The notes under the pieces: generated by a model
What the model saw: only the letters and a program-made list of their open reading frames with translations
What the model was told of the DNA's origin: nothing
Database searches by the model: none
Assembly: GCF_003259365.1 (NCBI RefSeq)
Contig: NZ_QLLY01000005.1
Coordinates: 508,539 to 572,538, forward strand
DNA length: 64,000 bases
Direction of reading: 5' to 3'
Source: Streptomyces sp. PsTaAH-137
GTDB taxonomy: Bacteria; Actinomycetota; Actinomycetes; Streptomycetales; Streptomycetaceae
Made by a program: the position numbers and the translations under genes
Shown here: positions 59,392 through 64,000 of the stretch, piece after piece
Numbering within the stretch: the stretch's first letter is position 1
Layout of the letters: each line of letters begins with the position of its first letter

Positions 59392-60290
59392 GATGTGCCC
59401 TTCTGCTCTGCTCTCGGCTGTGCTGTACGTACGATCACGCTGGGCGCGGCGGGGATCTTGACGTCGTCCTGCGTGGAAATGCTGTTCCGGATCCCGAAGT
59501 TCTCCGTGAGGGCATGCAGGTACAGCCCGTCGGAACTGTTCTGGAACCGCGTGCTCAGCCGCTGCCCGTCCCCCACCGCGAGCACCGTGTACGGCGGCAC
59601 CAGCGGCTTGTTGTCGACCAGTATCGCGTCACCGGCGGCCCTGATGGCGGACAGGGCGGTGAGCCGCTGCCCGTTGATGCTGACGGCCTCGGCCCCGGAC
59701 TCCCACAGGCCGTTGACGACGCGCTGCATGTCCCGGTCGCGCACCCGGCCGGTGTCGGAGAAGTCCGCGCTCTCGCGCGGTCCTCCGGTACCGCTCTGCG
59801 CGGATTTCGCGTCGTCGACGACGAGCTTCACGCCGGGCCCGTGCACGGCGACGGCCCCCGACAGCATCCCCACCAACTCGCCCTGCTCACCGCCGTGCTT
59901 CTTCAGCGCCTCGCGCTGCTTGTTCCCCACGTCGGTGCGGAGCGAGTCGACCTGGCCCTCCAGCTTGTCGGCGGACTCGCTCTCCTGGTCGATACGGTCG
60001 ATCAGCTCTTCGCGTTCCTTGGCCACGACCGGCGCCGCGATCCGGGCCTGGGCGGCCCCCACGGTGACGACCAGCGCGGCCAGCACCAGGCCCGCCGCGA
60101 GCCCCAGCTTCGCCCGCAGGGTCTTCGGCAGCCCGCTCTGCCCCTGAGCCCGCTTGCGGGCCGCGGCCTCCGCGTACCCGTCGTCGAGGCTGTGGTCCAT
60201 CACGTTCGTCAGCAGCGACATGGACGCATCGGGGCGCCTGGGGCGCTTGGGGCTGCTCCGAACGGGGTGCTGCTGCGGCATGCCGCACAT
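59388..60290 (-). CDS. DUF881 membrane protein
   Basis: A 300-residue bitopic protein. After a cytosolic N-terminus rich in Arg comes helix LGLAAGLVLAALVVTVGAAQ, then a coiled coil (KEREELIDRIDQESESADKL) and the DUF881 domain (GELVGMLSGAVAVHGPGVKL; GLWESGAEAVSINGQRLTAL). It is a paralogue of the 58178 gene. The start may be 60290, 60281 or 60221. Its stop overlaps the sbp start (ATGA). Confidence 0.85.
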   Translation of the reverse strand: MCGMPQQHPVRSSPKRPRRPDASMSLLTNVMDHSLDDGYAEAAARKRAQGQSGLPKTLRAKLGLAAGLVLAALVVTVGAAQARIAAPVVAKEREELIDRIDQESESADKLEGQVDSLRTDVGNKQREALKKHGGEQGELVGMLSGAVAVHGPGVKLVVDDAKSAQSGTGGPRESADFSDTGRVRDRDMQRVVNGLWESGAEAVSINGQRLTALSAIRAAGDAILVDNKPLVPPYTVLAVGDGQRLSTRFQNSSDGLYLHALTENFGIRNSISTQDDVKIPAAPSVIVRTAQPRAEQKGTS

Positions 60291-60377
60291 CGTCGCACGA
60301 CGTGCCCGCTACCTCCGAATGGCCCCACGGACGAACCGGCCACCGTCGCACTGGACGGTGGCCGGCCCGCCGCCGGC

Positions 60378-62873
60378 TCAGCGGCCCGCGCTGTCCACGA
60401 CGGCGGTCCACTCGTCGAGCAGCTGCTGCGCCGAGGCGTCGTCGGGGCCCTCGGCCCACAGGTGGGTCACGGCCTCGGCCGGGTCGGGCAGCACCATGAC
60501 CCAGCGTCCGTCGGCCTCGACGACCCGCACCCCGTCGGTGGTGTCCACGGACCGGTCACCGGCCTCCTCGACGACCCGGCGCATGACGAGCCCCTTGACC
60601 GCCCACGGGGTCGCCAGGTCCCGCTTGAGCACGTGGGCCCGCGGGATCCGCGCGTCGATCTGGCTCAAGGTCAGCTGGGTCCGCGCGACAAGACCGATGA
60701 GCCGGACGAACGCGGCGGTCCCGTCGAACACGCTGCTGAACTCGGGCACGATGAATCCGCCGCGCCCGTCGCCGCCGAAGATCGTCCCGTCGTCGCGCCC
60801 CACGCGCGTGAGGTCGTCGGGCGAGGTCGTCGTCCACTCCACCTGCGTCCCGTGGTACGCGGCGACCTGCTCCGCGATCCGGGTGGTGGTGACGGGCAGC
60901 GCGACCCGTCCGCTCCGGCGATCGGCGGCCACGAGGTCGAGCATCACGAGCAGCGCCCGGTCGTCCTCGACGATCCGCCCCTTCTCGTCGACGAGCGACA
61001 GCCGCTCACCGACCGGGTCGAACCTGACACCGAAAGCGGCCCGCGCCGAGGCGACGATCTCCCCGAGCCGGACGAGCCCGGACCGCCGCGCGTCGGCGGT
61101 CTCCGTGGGCCGCGACTCGTCGAGCCCCGGGTTGATGGTCAGCGAGTCGACCCCGAGCCGCCCCAGGAGGCTGGGCAGCACGAGCCCGGCACTGCCGTTG
61201 GAGGCGTCGACGACGACCTTGAGGCCCGCGTCGGCGATCCCCGTGGTGTCGACGTTTCTCAGCAGCGATCCGGTGTACGAGTCGAAGACGCTGGAGGGGA
61301 AATGCAGGTCCCCGATCTCCCCCGGGAACGCCCGGCGGTACTCCTGACGTGCGTACACGCGGTCGAGCTTGCGCTGGCTGCCCTGGGAGAGGTCGGCTCC
61401 GCGCTCGTCGAAGAACATGATGTCGACGGAGTCCGGTACGCCGGGTGTCGTACGGATCATGATCCCGCCGGCGCTGCCTCGGGCGGTCTGCTGGCGGGCC
61501 ACCGGCAGTGGCACGTTCTCCAGGTCCCGTACGTCGATGGCGCTGGCCTGCAAGGCGGAGATGACGGCCCGTTTCAGCGCCCGCGCGCCACGGGAGTGGT
61601 CACGGGCGGTCGTGACGGTGGACCCCTTCTTGAGGGTCGTCGCGTACGCACCCGCGAGCCGCACCGCGAGTTCCGGGGTGATCTCGACGTTGAGGATTCC
61701 GGAGACCCCGCGGGCCCCGAACAGATGGGCCTGACCGCGGGACTCCCAGATGACCGACGTATTGACGAAGGCGCCGGCCTCGATCGTCTTGAACGGGTAG
61801 ACCCGCACATTGCCCTGGACGATCGATTCCTCACCGACGAGACATTCGTCGCCGATGACGGCACCGTCCTCGATCCGGGCGGCCCGCATGATGTCGGTGT
61901 TCTTCCCGACGACGCAGCCGCGCAGATTGCTGTGCTGTCCGATGTAGACGTTGTCGTGGACGACGGCCTTGTGCAGGAAGGCCCCGCTCTTCACGACGAC
62001 GTTGGACCCCACGACGGTGTGTTCGCGAATCTCCACATCGGCTTCGACCTTGGCGTAGTCACCGATGTAGAGCGGCCCGCGCAGCACGGCGTCCGGATGC
62101 ACCTCGGCACCCTCCGCCACCCACACACCCGGAGAGATCTCGAAGCCGTCGAGTTCGACGTCGACCTTTCCTTCGAGGACGTCGGCCTGGGCCTTCACAT
62201 AGCTCTCGTGGGTACCGACGTCTTCCCAGTACCCCTCGGCCACGTATCCGTAGACCGGCTTGCCTTCCTTCATCAGCTGCGGGAAGACATCGCCGGACCA
62301 GTCAACGGGCACATCGGCTTCGACGTAGTCGAAGACCTCGGGCTCCATGACGTAGATGCCCGTGTTCACGGTGTCCGAGAAGACCTGTCCCCAGGTCGGC
62401 TTCTCGAGGAACCGTTCCACCTTGCCCTCTTCATCGACAATGGTGATGCCGAATTCGAGGGGGTTGGGCACGCGCGTCAGACATACGGTGACGAGCGCGC
62501 CCTTTTCCTTGTGGAAATTGATGAGCTCGGTGAGGTCGAAATCGGTCAGAGCGTCACCGGAGATGACGAGAAACGCATCGTCCTTCAGCGCCTCCTCCGC
62601 GTTCTTCACGCTTCCGGCGGTGCCGAGTGGCTTCTCCTCGTTGGCATAGGTGAGCTCCATTCCGAGCTCTTCGCCGTCTCCGAAGTAGTTCTTGACGAGC
62701 GAAGCCAAGAACTGAACGGTGACTACGGTTTCGCTGAGCCCATGCCGCTTGAGCAACCTCAGCACATGCTCCATGATCGGCCGATTGGCGACCGGCAGGA
62801 GCGGCTTGGGCATACTCGAGGTCATGGGGCGAAGGCGCGTGCCTTCGCCTCCGGCCATCACGACGGCCTTCAT
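60378..62873 (-). CDS. Nucleotidyltransferase / phosphomannomutase-like fusion
   Basis: An 831-residue fusion. Residues 1-230 form a mannose-1-phosphate guanylyltransferase-like domain ([20 protein letters not shown]). A left-handed beta-helix of hexapeptides follows to ~370 ([20 protein letters not shown]). The rest is a phosphohexomutase fold, but the serine loop reads [10 protein letters not shown] and the metal loop DPVGER instead of DGDADR, so mutase activity is doubtful. It probably supplies or senses GDP-mannose for glycans. ATG 62873 is a good start. Confidence 0.88.
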   Translation of the reverse strand: MKAVVMAGGEGTRLRPMTSSMPKPLLPVANRPIMEHVLRLLKRHGLSETVVTVQFLASLVKNYFGDGEELGMELTYANEEKPLGTAGSVKNAEEALKDDAFLVISGDALTDFDLTELINFHKEKGALVTVCLTRVPNPLEFGITIVDEEGKVERFLEKPTWGQVFSDTVNTGIYVMEPEVFDYVEADVPVDWSGDVFPQLMKEGKPVYGYVAEGYWEDVGTHESYVKAQADVLEGKVDVELDGFEISPGVWVAEGAEVHPDAVLRGPLYIGDYAKVEADVEIREHTVVGSNVVVKSGAFLHKAVVHDNVYIGQHSNLRGCVVGKNTDIMRAARIEDGAVIGDECLVGEESIVQGNVRVYPFKTIEAGAFVNTSVIWESRGQAHLFGARGVSGILNVEITPELAVRLAGAYATTLKKGSTVTTARDHSRGARALKRAVISALQASAIDVRDLENVPLPVARQQTARGSAGGIMIRTTPGVPDSVDIMFFDERGADLSQGSQRKLDRVYARQEYRRAFPGEIGDLHFPSSVFDSYTGSLLRNVDTTGIADAGLKVVVDASNGSAGLVLPSLLGRLGVDSLTINPGLDESRPTETADARRSGLVRLGEIVASARAAFGVRFDPVGERLSLVDEKGRIVEDDRALLVMLDLVAADRRSGRVALPVTTTRIAEQVAAYHGTQVEWTTTSPDDLTRVGRDDGTIFGGDGRGGFIVPEFSSVFDGTAAFVRLIGLVARTQLTLSQIDARIPRAHVLKRDLATPWAVKGLVMRRVVEEAGDRSVDTTDGVRVVEADGRWVMVLPDPAEAVTHLWAEGPDDASAQQLLDEWTAVVDSAGR

Positions 62874-62987
62874 GTCGGAAGCGTCCTCCTTGAGAGACGA
62901 CGGTCTGACCGACTGCGCTCGTCAAGTATCACTCACCACGGTGAACAGCGGGAGCGCCCTGGCCTCATCCGACGCTGGATGGCGAGC

Positions 62988-63596
62988 TCAATCGGCCGTG
63001 GAGTCCGCTCTGACAAGGCGGCGGACCTGGACCACGTAGAGGATCCCTGCCCACCAATACAGCGTTGTACCCCATCCAGCGAACGCCCATCCGAAAATAG
63101 CAGCGAGTTCGTGGATCCAGCCACTTCCGTCGCTGAGCAGCAAGAGCGGGAAGGCGTACATCAGGTTGAAGGTGGCCGCCTTGCCGAGGAAGTTCACCTG
63201 GGGCGGCGGATAGCCGTGCCGCCTGAGGATCCCCACCATCACCAGAAGGACCAGTTCTCGCGCAAGCAGTGCAGCCGTCAACCAAATGGGAAGAATGTCG
63301 CGCCAGGTCAATCCGACCAGGGTGGACAGAATGTAGAGCCGGTCGGCCGCGGGATCGAGCAGCCGGCCGAGGCTGCTGATCTGATTCCAGCGGCGCGCGA
63401 GCTTCCCGTCGAGATAGTCGCTGACACCGCTCAGCGCGAGCACGAGCAGCGCCCATCCATCGCTCTTCGGCCCACCGAACTCCGGCCTGAGGATCAGCCA
63501 CAGGAACAGGGGTACGCCGACGAGCCGCGCCATGCTGAGGATGTTCGGGATGGTGAGGACCCGGTCTGTCTGGACACGGGTCTCCTGGACCTCCAC
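62988..63596 (-). CDS. CDP-alcohol phosphatidyltransferase
   Basis: A 202-residue membrane enzyme with about six helices. The catalytic signature SDYLDGKLARRWNQISSLGR, followed by LLDPAADR, keeps the DG-x2-AR-x8-G-x3-D-x3-D pattern. It transfers a phosphatidyl group from CDP-diacylglycerol to an alcohol such as glycerol phosphate or phosphatidylglycerol (PgsA/Cls type). GTG 63596 has AGGAGG upstream. Confidence 0.9.
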   Translation of the reverse strand: MEVQETRVQTDRVLTIPNILSMARLVGVPLFLWLILRPEFGGPKSDGWALLVLALSGVSDYLDGKLARRWNQISSLGRLLDPAADRLYILSTLVGLTWRDILPIWLTAALLARELVLLVMVGILRRHGYPPPQVNFLGKAATFNLMYAFPLLLLSDGSGWIHELAAIFGWAFAGWGTTLYWWAGILYVVQVRRLVRADSTAD

Positions 63597-63685
63597 CCGG
63601 GGGCCTCCTGGGTAATTAAGCCAACGATGCCCCCTGACTTTACCCTCAGCCCTGCCCGGCGGACGCGAGGGGTCCCCTCAAACGC

Positions 63686-63720
63686 AGAAAGCCCCCGTGC
63701 CAATGGCACGGGGGCTTTCT
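63686..63720 (-). terminator. rRNA operon terminator
   Basis: A perfect 16-bp stem (AGAAAGCCCCCGTGCC and its complement) with loop AAT lies nine bases downstream of 5S on the minus strand. It would also serve on the plus strand. Confidence 0.9.
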
Positions 63721-63728
63721 CAAAATTT

Positions 63729-63847
63729 GTTCGGCGGCGTCCTACTCTCCCACAGGGTCCCCCCTGCAGTACCATCGGCGCTGTAAGGCTTAGCTTCCGG
63801 GTTCGGAATGTAACCGGGCGTTTCCCTCACGCTATGACCACCGAAAC
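63729..63847 (-). rRNA. rrf: 5S ribosomal RNA
   Basis: About 119 bases on the minus strand, opening GTTTCGGTGGTCATAGCG and holding GCCCGGTTACATTCCGAACC and CGATGGTACTGCAGGGGGGA. It ends GAGTAGGACGCCGCCGAAC, pairing with the 5' end. It matches Streptomyces 5S in length and structure. Confidence 0.95.
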
Positions 63848-63933
63848 ACTATGAAACTGACAACCGCACCACGCCGTGACCATGGCATGGGGTTGTTCGT
63901 GGTTTCAGAACCAACACAGTGGACGCGAGCAAC

Positions 63934-64000
63934 TGAGGACAAGCCCTCGGCCTATTAGTACCGGTCACCTCCACACCTCACGGTGCTTCCAGATCCGGCC
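63934..64000 (-). rRNA. rrl: 23S ribosomal RNA, 3' end (partial)
   Basis: The minus strand here reads GGAGGTGACCGGTACTAATA followed by GGCCGAGGGCTTGTCCTCA, the conserved 3' end of Streptomyces 23S rRNA. The gene continues beyond the window. An ~86-base spacer separates it from 5S. The exact 3' end is estimated. Confidence 0.9.

Noticed and set aside
59514..63854. Open frame of 1446 codons on the plus strand
   Set aside because: It is antisense to DUF881, the nucleotidyltransferase fusion, the phosphatidyltransferase and 5S rRNA, all clearly real. Long antisense frames are common at this GC content.
1..64000. Prophage, transposase, integrase or secondary-metabolite cluster
   Set aside because: No such protein domain is seen in any frame that fits the coding bias. 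The SDRs, methyltransferase and PhzF-like gene are scattered and lack core biosynthetic enzymes.

Overview
The window is typical Streptomyces chromosome. GC content is very high, third codon positions are almost always G or C, GTG and TTG starts are common, many genes overlap by 1-4 bases, and divergent regulator/target pairs are frequent. The right end runs into an rRNA operon on the minus strand: the 3' end of 23S, a complete 5S and a strong terminator. I see no phage, insertion sequence, conjugative module, CRISPR array or tRNA gene. This is core and core-adjacent DNA with a few decaying or lineage-specific loci.

Layout. (1) 1-10.5 kb: small regulator/target pairs (ArsR-type regulator with an MFS exporter; two MmyB-type regulators divergent from a hydrolase and an SDR), uppP, CsbD, a TerF-like VWA protein, a tyrosine phosphatase and small enzymes. 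The first MmyB-type regulator is frameshifted at a 16-bp hairpin, and its divergent hydrolase has lost the region that normally holds the catalytic acid. (2) 10.5-20.3 kb: lnt, a Gfo/Idh/MocA oxidoreductase, ung, a family 5 solute-binding lipoprotein, an SDR/FabG pair behind a promoter with two palindromes, and a HipA-like kinase coupled to a DUF3037 protein. (3) 20.4-26.1 kb: an operon encoding a cytosolic isochorismatase-fold hydrolase, a lipoprotein paralogue of it and a Tat-exported protein of unknown fold, then a GlsB-type membrane protein and a secreted discoidin/beta-helix protein. (4) 26.4-31.5 kb: a complete dipeptide/nickel-type ABC importer whose leader is a cobalamin riboswitch.

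(5) 31.5-49.7 kb: methyltransferase, Rieske lipoprotein, LysR, a MocR-type PLP regulator divergent from two FMN split-barrel proteins, two tandem EamA transporters (one behind a possible leader peptide), PadR, PhzF, CPBP protease, a VWA/solute-binding fusion and a GCS2-type ligase. (6) 49.8-54.9 kb: gcvP under a tandem glycine riboswitch, a PRC-barrel protein and dinB. (7) 55-63.6 kb: the conserved actinobacterial block MerR, bifunctional nuclease, FtsR-like MerR, FHA protein with an ETTS phosphosite, DUF881, small basic protein, DUF881, fused GDP-mannose-pyrophosphorylase-like/phosphomannomutase-like protein and a CDP-alcohol phosphatidyltransferase. These probably link kinase signalling, cell division and envelope synthesis.

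Regulatory and structural signals stand out: two riboswitches, several perfect palindromes in divergent or promoter regions, strong hairpin terminators, and a paired dispersed repeat found at three gene junctions, all of them convergent.
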